64,000 nucleotides of DNA from NCBI GenBank assembly GCA_033439265.1, contig JAVTVX010000035.1:13542001-13606000 (forward strand). Reading direction: 5' to 3'. Below, one piece after another: positions 1-10,439 of this stretch. This DNA comes from Dillenia suffruticosa (lineage: Eukaryota; Streptophyta; Magnoliopsida; Dilleniales; Dilleniaceae). The notes under the pieces were generated by a model. That model ran no database searches. It was not told the origin of the DNA and worked only from the letters and a program-made list of their open reading frames with translations. Position numbers and translations under genes: made by a program. Position 1 is the first letter of the stretch. Every line of letters begins with the position of its first letter.

Positions 1-420
1 ACTGAGTATCAGGAAATATATAACGGTGACTCCCTCTTTTACACTATCAGAGGTGATTGATTCAGCGTATCGGGCGGAGGAGATCGTCCGAACGGAGGCT
101 AGACAGAGGGAGAGTACCAGAAGAGGAAGACTGGGTCACAGGGTGGACAGTCTTCGAAAAGGGGTAGAGGTTCTGGATATCCCGGAGATTCTTTTAGGTT
201 CAGACCAGCAGCACCGGGACAGGGACCTCGGCCACAAGGTTTTGGGGCACCAGCCCCTAGTGTCTCTACGTAGTTTACTACACAGAGACCGCCCTTCTGT
301 TGTAGATGCAGTAGCCACCATGCCTTTGGGGCATGTAGAGTACCAGTTACTTGCTTCCAGTGTGGGAAACAAGGTCACGTTAGGAGTGTCTGTCCCGATT
401 TAGGTCGAGGAGGGTCGACT
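1..420 (+). pseudogene. gag remnant with CCHC zinc knuckle (gypsy element at 1-6596)
   Basis: The left edge reads as the end of a gypsy gag: a basic, arginine-rich stretch followed by a CCHC knuckle of form CFQCGKQGHVRSVC near 353-395. In this family gag forms the virus-like particle and the knuckle packages element RNA. The start of gag is outside the window. The piece is a fossil and is not expected to give a working protein. About 350 bases between it and the protease show nothing beyond degenerate gag-pol linker and an AT dinucleotide run near 735-750. Confidence 0.75.
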
Positions 421-774
421 TTGTAGAGTCGTACTGGTACATCTGGCACAGGCCAGCAGGGGGCACCTGCGCACTCAACTCTTACCGCTCCCCGGACTGC
501 AACCGGGAGTAATACAGTGCCAGGATCATCACGACAGCAGCCTATGGCCCAGGCTCGTGTGTTTGCGATGACACAGGAGGATGCACAGGCAAACCCTGAT
601 ATTATTATGGGTAATCCTTCGGCAGACCCCTCAGTGTAGTACTTTTATGTACTTTCTGTATGAGATTATTGTATATCATGATGTCGATGTACAGTTTTGA
701 CTAGTTAAACCTTTAGAAGCTTAACTAGTTTGATATATATATATATATTCGTTCACTTTTTCTTCGCATTTTAA

Positions 775-1187
775 ATGGTGTTGATTTTTTTCTTACTTTT
801 AGGTACCATGCGAATATTCGGTATCGACGCCCGTATTCTCATAGATACCGGGTCAAATTTTTCCTATGTGAGCGATACGTTCACTTGTCATTCTGATAGA
901 CCTCTTTCGCTACTTGATGCGACGATTCTGGTAGTCACTCCTCTTGACAAGCATATCATTTGAGATACAGTCTATAGAGGCTATGAGGTCGGAATTGGGG
1001 AGACAGTATTAGAGACAGATCTGATTTCGCTCGCTATCACGGATTTCGATGCCATCCTAGAGATGGATTGGTTGAGTATACACCGGGCTTCCGTGGATTG
1101 TTTCACGAAGGAGGTTGAGTTTAGGAGGTCCGAGCAACCACCGTTAGTATTCCGGGGTGAGAGATGAGTATTGCCCCGCAGTATTAT
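775..1187 (+). pseudogene. retroviral-type aspartic protease remnant
   Basis: The segment carries the active-site signature ILIDTGSNFSYVS around 835-870, the DTGS/DSGA motif of retropepsin-like proteases that cut Gag-Pol. Downstream sequence to about 1187 still resembles the protease of plant chromoviruses (a DAILEMDWL-like block near 1050-1075). It sits between gag and reverse transcriptase as expected for Ty3/gypsy. Fossil, not intact. Confidence 0.75.
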
Positions 1188-1289
1188 CTCTGTTATGAAG
1201 GCCAGACGCTTGGTACGCCATGGTTGTGCGTCCTATCTGGCTTATGTTGTTGACACCACCGTTGAGGGACCGAGCTTGAAGATGTCCCT

Positions 1290-2720
1290 ATGGTGCAAGA
1301 ATTTTTAGATGTGTTCCTCAAGGAGCTTCCCGAATTACCACAAGTTCGGGAGTTCGATTTCGATATTGATCTAGTACCGGGGACCAATCCTATTTCTATT
1401 CCGCCATACAGAATGGCGTCTGCTGAACTGAGAGAGTTTAAAACTCAGTTACAGGAACTTCTAGACAAGGGGTTTATTCGTCCGAGCACCTCACCTTAGG
1501 GCGCTCCGGTGCTGTTTATAAAGAAAAAGGATGGTACATTTCGGTTTTGTGTAGACTACAGGCAGTTGAACAAAGCCACCATCAAAAACAGATATCCCCT
1601 ACCACGTATCGATGACTTGTTTGATCAGCTATAGGGAGCCATGGTTTTCTCTAAGATTGATCTCCGTTCGGGTTATCATCAGTTGAGAATTCAGCCCGAA
1701 AATGTGCCCAAGACAGCTTTTCACACCCGATACGGCCATTACGAGTTTTTAGTCATGCCATTTGGGCTGACTAATGCCCTAGCTGCTTTCATGGATTTGA
1801 TGAATCGAGTTTTTCACGACTACTTGGATCAGTTCGTCATCGTATTCATCGATAACATCTTGATATATTCACGGAGTGATGAAGATCATGTTGACCACCT
1901 TCGGGTGGTATTGCAGATACTCCGTGAGAAGCAGCTATATGTCAAATTCTCGAAATGTGAGTTTTGGCTTAGACAAATTGGGTTTTTGGGGCACATTGTT
2001 TCCGCGGAGGGGTATTTATGTTAATCCGTAGAAGGTTGAGGCTATAGTGAAGTGGGAGCAGCCACAAACAGTTACCGATATTCGTAGTTTTCTCTGTTTG
2101 GCCGGGTATTATCGCAGATTTATAGAGGGATTCTCCCGGATAGCTACTCCATTGTTGAGATTGATCCAGAAGGGGGTCAAGTTTGTTTGGGATGATCGTT
2201 GTGAGGCGAGCTTCCAGGAGCTCAAACAACGATTGACATCTGCTCCTATTTTAGCCCTTCCCACTAGTAGTCAAGAGTATACAGTGTACAGTGATGCTAG
2301 CCGACAAGGATTGGGTTGTGTTCTAATGCAGGAAGGTCGGGTTATTACATATGCCTCGCGACAGCTGAAGAAACACGAGGTTAATTACCCGACACATGAT
2401 TTGGAGTTGGCAGCCATAGTTTTCGCATTGAAGATATGGCGGCATTATCTTTATGGGGTGACCTGCAGGGTATTTACAGATTACAGGAGTTTGAAATATC
2501 TATTTACCCAAAAGGAGCTGAATTTGAAACAAAGGAGATGGTTAGAACTCCTCAAAGATTATGACCTCATTATTGACTACCATCCGGACAAGGCAAATGT
2601 TGTAGCAAATGCCTTGAGTCGGAAGTCAGCATTATCCTCACAATCGACAGAGAAAGCCTACATTTTTTGTTTAGTGGGACTCCGAGCTTTAGGAGTCAGT
2701 TTGACTAACGATGATCAGTG
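1290..2720 (+). pseudogene. reverse transcriptase and RNase H remnant
   Basis: Reverse transcriptase blocks are plain: an LVPGTNPISIPPYRM entry block near 1375-1420, [20 protein letters not shown] near 1546-1605, [13 protein letters not shown] near 1655-1695, [20 protein letters not shown] near 1720-1780 and the catalytic-loop region near 1840-1875. RNase H follows from about 2270 ([13 protein letters not shown], then [21 protein letters not shown]). Together they would copy element RNA into DNA in the particle. Similarity is high enough to place it among plant chromoviruses. Broken fossil with several interruptions. Confidence 0.9.
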
Positions 2721-2754
2721 AGGCTTACTAGCCAGATTTGAGGTCAGGCCGACT

Positions 2755-3750
2755 TTGTTCGACCGTATCAGAGAGCTCCAGAGTACAGATAAGGAGATTC
2801 AGGGTTTTACGGATAGAGTCCGCAGAGCTGAGGGCAGAGACTTCAGAGTCCGTGATGATGGACTCATGGTATTTAGAGACAGAGTGTGTGTCCCGGCCGA
2901 TAGTAATCTTCGACGTGCTATCCTTGAGGAAGCACATTCTTCTGCATATGCTATGCATCCCGGAGGTATGAAGATGTACCGGACCATCAGAGGTAGCTAT
3001 TGGTGGTCAGGCATGAAGAGGGATATAGCAGAGTTTGTGGCACGATGCTTGGTGTGCCAGCAGGTGAAGGCCGAGCATCAATGTCCAGTGGGCACACTGC
3101 AGCTTCTTCCCATTCTTGAGTGGAAATGGGAGCATATTACTATGGAATTCGTGATGGGGTTGCTGCGGACTTCTTCACGGCATGATGCGATTTGGGTGAT
3201 TGTCGATCGACTCACCAAATCTGCACATTTTATCCCTATCCGTGGTGACTATTTCTTAGAGGCGTTGGCACGTCTCTACATTGATTCCATAGTTCGGTTT
3301 CACGGGGTGCCTGTGTTGATTGTTTTAGATGGGGACCCAGGTTCACATCTAAGTTTTGGCCCAAGTTGCAGGAGGCATTGGAAACTAGATTGAATTTCAG
3401 TACAGCATATCATCCTCAGACGGACGGCTAGTCTGAGAGGACCATTCAGACCCTTGAGAACATGCTGAGGGCATATGTGATGGATTTCTGGGGTAGTTGG
3501 GATCGGCACCTTCCACTAGTCGAATTCGCATATAATAACAGTTATCAAGCCAGTATAGGGATGCCCCCATATGAGGCACTATATGGCAGGAAGTGCCGCA
3601 CCCCGATATGCTGGGATGAGGTCGGAGAGCGACGTCTCAGTAGCGTTGAGTTGATTGAACAAACAAAGAATAAAGTTAAGGTTATCCGTGAGTGGATGAA
3701 AGCCGCCCAGGACAGACAGAAGACGTATGTTGATCGTAGGTGGTGACCTC
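2755..3750 (+). pseudogene. integrase remnant (zinc-binding and DDE core)
   Basis: The segment starts with the H2C2 zinc-binding region (HPGGMKMYRTIRGSYWWSGM then CLVCQQVKAEHQ, about 2950-3080) and continues into the DDE core (WEHITMEFVMGLL, then WVIVDRLTKSAHFIPI near 3190-3240), ending in the block around LVEFAYNNSYQASIGMPPYE at 3515-3575. Integrases of this kind join element cDNA to chromosomal DNA. Order and sequence match the Tekay/Del-like element around it. Broken fossil. Confidence 0.88.
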
Positions 3751-3770
3751 TTGAGTTTGCTACGGGGGAT

Positions 3771-4133
3771 ATGGTTTTCTTGAGAATATCTCATTGGAAG
3801 GGAGTTATACGGTTCAGGCAGCGGGGCAAGTTGAGCCCCAGATATATTGGGCCCTTCCGTATCCTTGAGAGGGTCGGGAGTATGGCATATAGATTGGAGC
3901 TGCCAGATGAACTATCCCATATTCACGACGTATTCCATGTCTCAGTACTCAGGAAATACTTGACCAATCCTTCTCATGTACTTGAGCCTCCACCTCTTGA
4001 GTTACGAGAGGACCTTAGTCTTCCAGTTCAGCCCATGGCTATTCTAGATCAACAAGTCAGGAAGTTGCGGAGTAAGGAAATTTCATTAGTCAAAGTTTTG
4101 TGGAGAAGTGATCAGATCAAGGAGGAGACCTAG
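3771..4133 (+). pseudogene. integrase C-terminal tail with chromodomain-like end
   Basis: This stretch shows the GPFRILERVGSMAYRLELP module (about 3850-3905), IHDVFHVSVLRKY (3930-3962), and a terminal VRKLRSKEISLVKVLWR block near 4055-4105. In Tekay/Del chromoviruses that region leads into the chromodomain, thought to guide integration to heterochromatin. The chromodomain is recognisable but weak. Part of the broken element. Confidence 0.7.
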
Positions 4134-4214
4134 GAGCCCGAGGAGGCCATGAGGAGTCAGCACCCCCATTTATTTGCAGTTTAGTCTTTTTTTAGTTTCG
4201 AGAACGAAACTTGA

Positions 4215-4232
4215 TTTTAGGGGGTTAGAAAA
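4215..4232 (+). promoter_or_regulatory. polypurine tract of the gypsy element
   Basis: An A/G-rich run with GGGGG (4219-4224) lies directly before the TG of the LTR at 4233. It is preceded by TTTCGAGAACGAAAC near 4195, a box seen before the LTR in many plant chromoviruses. The polypurine tract primes plus-strand DNA synthesis. Confidence 0.7.
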
Positions 4233-4332
4233 TGTAACACCATAAAAAAAATAATAATAATTTCGGGATTGGGGCTAAAAAGCCCCAATCTTTCTTTCTC
4301 CCTCTCTCCCAATCTCTCTTTTTCTCTCTCTC

Positions 4333-4375
<43 letters not shown>

Positions 4376-6596
4376 CTCTCTCTCTCTCTCCCTCTTTCCC
4401 TCTCTCTCACACTCTCTCTCTACCTTTCACTGCCCTCTCTCTATCCCTCCGTCGCTCTCACTTCCTCCCGCGAGCACACACCACCGCACTCGGCAGCGGC
4501 TCCCCTCTCCCTTTCGCGCGCGACTGCAGCATGCGTTTCCCCGCGCGAGCATGAGCATGCGATCGCGCGAGCACACGACCGCGTGCCTGTGCACGAGCTG
4601 CGCGATCCCTGCACCAGCTCCAGTGCTACCTCCTCGAGCCAGCGCGCGATCTCCATCGAGCCCTGTGAGCTACCTAGCGCGAGCCAGCACCAACACAAGC
4701 GCGAGTACGCTCCACAGCATGATCCGGCTCGCGAGCGCAAGCCTTAGCCCGCGAGGCCCACCAGACCCGCAGACCCAGCAGCCCGCAGGCCCAGCAACCC
4801 GCAAGCCCCAGGCCCACAAGCCCATTGAGGCCTGCGGCCCACTGAAGCCCACTACGGCCCGCAGCTTACAGCCCGAGACGGCCTGTGACAGTCCGCGAGT
4901 CCTTGCGAAGGTTTTAGACCCAACCGAGGGGCGAACGAAAGTTAGATCTGAGATCCGAGGAACCCTAGGTGAGAGAAATACACCCACTTCGAAGTTTGAA
5001 TAAATTTTGTTGATAAAATCCCTTATTAGGGTTTTATTTGATATAAAATTTGATAATTTGATTAGGTTTGTCTTTTGGAGAGTCGTTGAAAAATAGGGAG
5101 TGACCACCATCTCTAATAGGTGAGTGGAACTCTAATCTCTTGCATAAAATAGTAAAACGTGTTTTCTGCCGTGTTTTCGATAAAACATGTTTTGATATGC
5201 ATTCGTTTGACGTATGATGTTAAATTTAAAATCTATTTTGTGATTATTGGAGTATCTCGAATTATATTTACAATACTATGCATCCATGGTTTGAAATGAA
5301 ACAATAATTGTGTCATTACTTGAAAATGTATAAATTTCATTTTATACCGTTGCATTGATATGCTGTTTTGAAATGAATTAATGAGACGTATTGGCACGCA
5401 AATTTAAAATGTTTTTGATGAACTACGTCAGTTGGATGCCCACTAGTTATGCGATGATGTGATGATACTTGTGGGACGTTGTGCCCTGGGATGTTGTGCC
5501 CTTTGTGATACTATGATGATTTCGTAGCTACGAAGGGCGTTTGTAGAGGCACGGGTTGCCCGGATACACTTCTGCAGGAGGTATCCGCAAACGTCATTTA
5601 TTCTAAAGGCTATAGGCGTGGTCGGTTGAACCCACGTAGGGGGAGGACGTGTGTGACGCCACCGTTTATCATCGAGCGGGGTCCTATACACGTTGATGAG
5701 TTGGCCCCAGCGAACTCATGGCCAACGTCGGGGTAGAGAGCATTTTAAAGTCTATGCATAATAAAACCCCCGATGTGCTTGTCTTTGATCTCGGTTGACC
5801 TTTGCCAGGATCATTTTTGACTCGCTCTGATGTTACTTGATTTTAAATGGATGCATACATGCTTGTTATCGTGTGATTGATTTAAATGATTTTAAATTGC
5901 TAAACACATCATGTTTTGATGTGAAATGTAAATCCTTGTTTCGAATGTTGTTATTTGACACTCCAATAGTTCACCCATACTATTTATGCTTGATATTACC
6001 CCCTCACTCACTGAGTATCTTTTCATGATACTCACCCCTCTCTTTTCCCTCTTCAGACAGGTTTATTGCGATAGAGCGACGTTACAGGTTTTAGAGCGGA
6101 TTTGGTGTTCCCAACGGTGAGATTTACTTCTAATTTAGTTTCGACCCTACGAGATCTTGACATTGAGTTCCGTAGTTGGCCGTGTACTTATTTTGGAATG
6201 ACTGTATAATTTAATTCTCATATTTCATTTGCATTGAGGCGATTGTACATATCTAAATGTTACTTGGGAAAATTATTGTATATAAGATAAAAGTTAAATC
6301 CGTTCAGTGTAGCGACTGCTCATCTTTAGTTGGGCATGACAGTAGAGGTTTGTAGCTAGAACTGCTAGAAACTTATAGTTTTGCGTTGTTCTGGATGCTG
6401 GCGATTGTGTTTGTTGATTTTGTTGAGGCCGGGATGGTCATTTATTTAAATTACAGGTTGATTTTGATTATACAGGTTTAATTGTACACGGGAAACCTCC
6501 GATTTATGGGGAGGTTCTGTCCGATTTTTTGTAAAAATACAGCCGGCATCCAAGGGCAACGGGCGATTGTTCACGATCCTGATTTGGGGCGTGACA
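4233..6596 (+). repeat. 3' LTR of the gypsy element (2364 bp)
   Basis: The LTR starts TGTAACACC and ends GGGGCGTGACA, giving TG..CA termini. A perfect 10-bp hairpin lies 34 bases in (4267-4276 with 4281-4290), followed by a CT-rich leader (about 4300-4450) and a GC-rich stretch to about 4900. An 8-bp hairpin (TGAGTATC 6012-6019 with GATACTCA 6027-6034) stands before a CTCACCCCTCTC block. The same plan is seen in the LTRs at 41022, 47723 and, reversed, 60346-62771. Long open frames inside the CT-rich and GC-rich parts are composition artefacts. Confidence 0.88.
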
Positions 6597-6949
6597 GATT
6601 ACTACCCCAAAATATTACAAAAATCTACATAACCAAACTTCTTTTTGAACTGTGGAACTACAAACCACAAAATCTACTTTTATCGTAAAAAAAAGATATA
6701 CAGATTTGTTTCTTACTATTTTGTGAGATAATACTATCATTAAGCAAGCAATCATAACTAAAAATAAATTTTCTCTCATCTAAATCATCTCCCAATTATT
6801 ATTTGTGCATCATTTCAATACTAAATCTTTTTTGCTTAATAACGAAGGAAATAATTTACAATTCAATTTAGTTATCTCAATATTTTATTCACATTAATTC
6901 CATCATTCTTCCCTAAATTGGATAGATATCTACTGACCAAACTCATAAT

Positions 6950-7640
6950 ATGACAAATGTTTGACGAATACATATCATAGCGTACTCCAAGCTCCCAACT
7001 GTGCTAGAATACTATACTCTGGACATTTCATTTATTCATTAGGAGTTTTAGGACATTTTGTATCGCTTAAACCATCACCCTTAATCATAGGAGTATTAAT
7101 GAATTTGCAATTTTCAATTTTATATCCTTTCAGAGCCTTTATAATATGAGACTTTTGAAATAATCTCAATAATCTCTTTGAACGGTTTTTATGGGTTTTA
7201 ATTCCCAATATAGTTCAACTCATATTCTTCATATCAAAATTTGAAGACAATCATTTCAAAATTTGAAGGATATACTCTTTATTATTCGTGACTAACAGTA
7301 TATCCTCAATATATAGGAATAGAATTATAAACTTATTATCGGATTTCTCAACATGGACACAATGATTTTCGTCCATCATAACGAAATCATAGGAGATTAC
7401 ATCTCTGTGAAATCTCAAATACCATTGTTTCAAAGGTTGCTTAAAACCGTTAATTAATTTACTAAATTTATTTTCTAGGCTTTTAATGATGAAATCCTCT
7501 GGTTGTGCCATATAGAGTTTTTTCTCAGGTTCTCCACTAAGAAATATAGTTTTCACATTCATATGACGTAATTTTAAATTCAAATCGATCACTTTTCGCA
7601 ATAATAGGCAAAATGAGGTAAATCTCATTAATGAAAAAAT
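6950..7640 (-). pseudogene. Ty1/copia reverse transcriptase remnant
   Basis: On the minus strand the stretch 7630-7251 resembles copia RT: MNVKTIFLSGEPEKKLYMAQP, then FKQPLKQWYLRFH and FIILFLYIEDILLVTN, the last at the catalytic loop. Further left (7140-6950) the pattern of the RT/RNase H junction can still be read weakly (a KCPKTPNE-like block). The copia family is clear; the lineage is not. Fossil. Confidence 0.75.
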
Positions 7641-8485
7641 GTTTCCTGATAATCAATATTCTTTTACTGAATGTAACTTTTTACTACCAATTGAGTTTTA
7701 TATCTCTCAATAATTCCATTTGTCTTATGCTAGGTTTTGAGAATTTAATTGTTCTCAATAACTTAGTACCCTAATAGAAATTCAACTAATTTCTAAAGTA
7801 TGGTTAGTACTCATCAACTCTAATTTTTCTTTCATTGCCTTTTCTATTCATCCTTAACAGGATTAAATAGAGTCTCATCTATGTTTTAAGATTTTATTCA
7901 TCTTCTGGAGAAACAATAAATACGTGTTCTTTAATCTCAAAGTAAAGTTTGACCATATTTTTCCTAATACTTTTCTGAATTTGTAATTCAGTTGGATTGC
8001 TAAAATTTAAATCTCTTATACTAAGATCAACATTATTTCAATGATCCACTATAGACAGAGTTATCATTTAAATTAACTAATTCAAATAAAAACTTTATAT
8101 CCTTCATGTCACCTCTATTAGCAAATTTATTCTCCAGAAATATAACATTCGTGATCCAATTTCTGTTATAGTACCATCTCCTTGTTCATTACTGAACACT
8201 TAACTTTTAAACTAGTTGGAATATTTTACAAAAATACTCTTACTTTTACGAGAATCCATTTTTCCAAAATTATTTAAAATGTTAAATAGAGAGAGCAGAT
8301 CCCTAAGATCTAAAGTTATTTAAACTCGGCTTTCTATCCATTCAAAGTTCATACAATATCAATGGTACTGATTTTAAAAACATTTTATTAAAAATATAAC
8401 TTGTAATTAACAGGACATCTCTTCAAAAGAAAATTAACAAATTAGTCGCACCATCATGGATTTTGTTATATCCAATAATATTCTT
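7641..8485. other. decayed copia interior, no readable gene
   Basis: AT-rich sequence between the RT remnant and the CACTA element. It probably derives from the integrase-RT linker of the minus-strand copia element, but I can support no domain in it. Confidence 0.4.
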
Positions 8486-8488
8486 TTA

Positions 8489-9438
8489 CATTACCAGAAA
8501 ATGGGCTTCCGTTGCTGATATTAGTGAAGGAAAAAAATCCGTCGCTAAAAAAGTAAAAAAATAAAAATCAGCGACGAATTGGGTCTGTCGCTAATTTTAA
8601 GAGTACTAAAACAAAATTGAATTTTGCTTCCAGGCCCCCCGACCAGTGGCTGAACCCGCCACCCTCCCCGTGGCCCCCACTTTAATTTCTGAAAATTGTT
8701 TTTGCTCACGTTCGAACCCGGGCATGGTCAACATCTCATCACTAATACAACTACCAAGCCATTTCTATTATTGTTTCATATTACTTTTTTCTTTTTACTG
8801 ATTATCTTTATCTCATATTTTTAATAATAATAAAATAATATAAAATTATAATTTTTTATGAAATAATGAAATAATTTTAAAAAAGCTTAAAATAAAATAA
8901 TAAAAAATAAAAATAAAAATATTATCCTTCTACAAAATAAAATAAAAATAAAAATAATTATATTAAATAAAAATTAAAAATATTTAAAAAATTCAAAAAA
9001 TTCAAAAAATTCAAAAAAAATCCTTTGCTAATTCGTCGTTTATTTTTCGTCGATAATCTGTCGCTAATTTTTCCATCAGTAATCCGTCGGTAAAATTTTT
9101 ATCGGTAATCAGTCGCTGATGGATTTACAAAAGATTAAAAAAATAGAAATTTTAAAATTTTAAAAATCCATCAATAATCCGTCGGTAAAATTTCCGTCGG
9201 TAATCCCTCGTTGATAGGTTTACAAAAAAATTAAAAAAAAAAACTTAAAATTAAAAAATTAAAAAAAAAATAATACAAAATCCGTCAATAATCCGTCGAT
9301 AATCCGTCGGTAAAATTTTCATTGGTAATCTATTACAATTCCATCGTTATTACCAACGGAAAAAAATCCGTCGCTATCACCAATGAAAAAAAATCCGTCG
9401 GTAATTTTCCGTCGCTGAAAATCAATTTTCTAGTAGTG
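8489..9438. mobile_element. small non-autonomous CACTA (En/Spm-like) transposon, complete, 950 bp
   Basis: Left end CATTACCAGAAAATGG and right end, read inward, CACTACTAGAAAATTG form a CACTA-type terminal inverted repeat with two or three mismatches. The element is flanked by a 3-bp duplication TTA (8486-8488 and 9439-9441), the size CACTA transposase makes. Both flanks carry many short subterminal repeats of the TCCGTCGCTAA / TCCGTCGGTAA kind in both orientations, the expected transposase-binding clusters. There is no transposase gene, so movement needed an autonomous partner. The middle holds a GC-rich patch (8625-8690) and a tRNA-like segment. It inserted into the minus-strand copia remnant. 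Confidence 0.9.
8705..8765 (-). other. tRNA-like segment (box A and box B) inside the CACTA element
   Basis: On the minus strand TGGCTTGGTAG (8761-8751) matches an RNA polymerase III box A, and GGGTTCGAAC (8719-8710) matches box B. They are about 30 bases apart, as in a tRNA gene. The rest does not fold into an obvious cloverleaf, so this is a tRNA-derived piece rather than a working tRNA. Confidence 0.45.
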
Positions 9439-9539
9439 TTATTTCTTACTGCAACACCACTCTACTGAGGTGTATAAGGAATGATCAAATGCCAGATTAT
9501 ATATTTTTTATTATATAGACCCTTAATTGATCTAATAGC

Positions 9540-9870
9540 TATTCATGCCTTCTATCTGTTCTAAAAACATTTTATCGTTCTATACATTTGATTCTTTACA
9601 TTGCTTATATAACGTTTAAAGTACTCATATGCTTCAGACCTATGAGAAATCAAATAAATATGGTTAAAACGCGTGAAATCATTTATAAACGTAATGAAAT
9701 TCAAAAACTCCATATTTTGCCTTCATATTCATTTGACTACAAATGTCCAAATAGACTAATAGCAATAAAAATTCAGACCAAATGGCATTTCCAAATAGTT
9801 TCTCGTCATTGTATAAATATGATAATATTTAACTTAATAATTAAACATTCATCCATCACATTGTAATACC
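9540..9870 (-). pseudogene. Ty1/copia integrase core remnant
   Basis: The minus strand around 9700-9560 reads as FITFINDFTRFNHIYLISHR followed by an EAYEYFKRY-like block, the start of the copia integrase DDE core (typically FITFIDDYSRYxxVYLL). It lies upstream, in the element's sense, of the RT remnant, as Ty1/copia order requires. Fossil. Confidence 0.65.
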
Positions 9871-10233
9871 ATGAAACCATTTTCAAATTGTCCAGAACCA
9901 ATACATGTTATTCAAATACAAATTGACCTTGTCACTCTGAAAGTTCAAAAAAACATATAGCCAAGTTTCAAAAAAATAAGAATAGATATTAAATTTCGTC
10001 GAAATTTTGTCACGTAGAGAATATTATGTAGAATGTGAGTTTGACCAATTTGTAAGTTCAATTTACAAATGTCAACTAGTCTAATTTCTATTCTTGTATT
10101 GTTCTCCACATAAAACCATTTCCTACTAGAAAGTATTTGAAGAAAATGTACAAATCTCTCTCAATCCGTTCTTATATTTTGAGTTGTTTTATTGTGATCC
10201 TACTTTAGTCTCTTTTTCTTTCTTACTTTTGTT

Positions 10234-10434
10234 CTAGTCTTTCTCACCTTTAGAGTCCAAAACTCTGTTAAAACTACACTTTATAATAAAAGTATCAACT
10301 ACTGGACTAGTAGTATTAAACCGCTCATCCTCAAGCTTAACGTGTATAGTTACATCCGAAAAAGTCTTTACACTATCATTGTAAATCAACCTGACTTTCA
10401 TGTGCTCCCACTTAGCAAGAAGGGATCGGATCAA
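10234..10434 (-). pseudogene. Ty1/copia gag remnant
   Basis: The minus strand gives LLAKWEHMKVRLIYNDSVKT followed by a VKLEDERF block. This is the LPxxWxxMK...LEDER pattern of the UBN2-type copia gag. It sits between the integrase remnant and the primer-binding site, as expected. Confidence 0.6.
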
Positions 10435-10439
10435 AATTT

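Larger units (their letters stand above)
1..6596 (+). mobile_element. Ty3/gypsy LTR retrotransposon, Tekay/Del-like chromovirus, 5' part outside the window
   Basis: Fossil gypsy element read left to right: gag end with a zinc knuckle, aspartic protease, reverse transcriptase, RNase H, integrase and a C-terminal tail of the kind that carries the chromodomain, then a polypurine tract and a complete 3' LTR. The order PR-RT-RH-IN and the tail with the KLRSKEI-type block fit the Tekay/Del clade of chromoviruses. The 5' LTR and gag start lie left of the window, so neither LTR divergence nor the target-site duplication can be measured. The coding part is broken, with roughly half a dozen or more interruptions. 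It abuts a Ty1/copia remnant at 6597 and may have inserted into it. Confidence 0.92.

Noticed and set aside
4269-5003. 244-codon open frame rich in Ser, Leu and Pro
   Set aside because: It lies wholly inside the gypsy LTR and is produced by CT-repeat and GC-rich leader sequence; no protein family match.
8705-8765. Functional tRNA gene
   Set aside because: Box A and box B are present but no acceptor stem or full cloverleaf can be drawn by eye; it lies inside a CACTA element.
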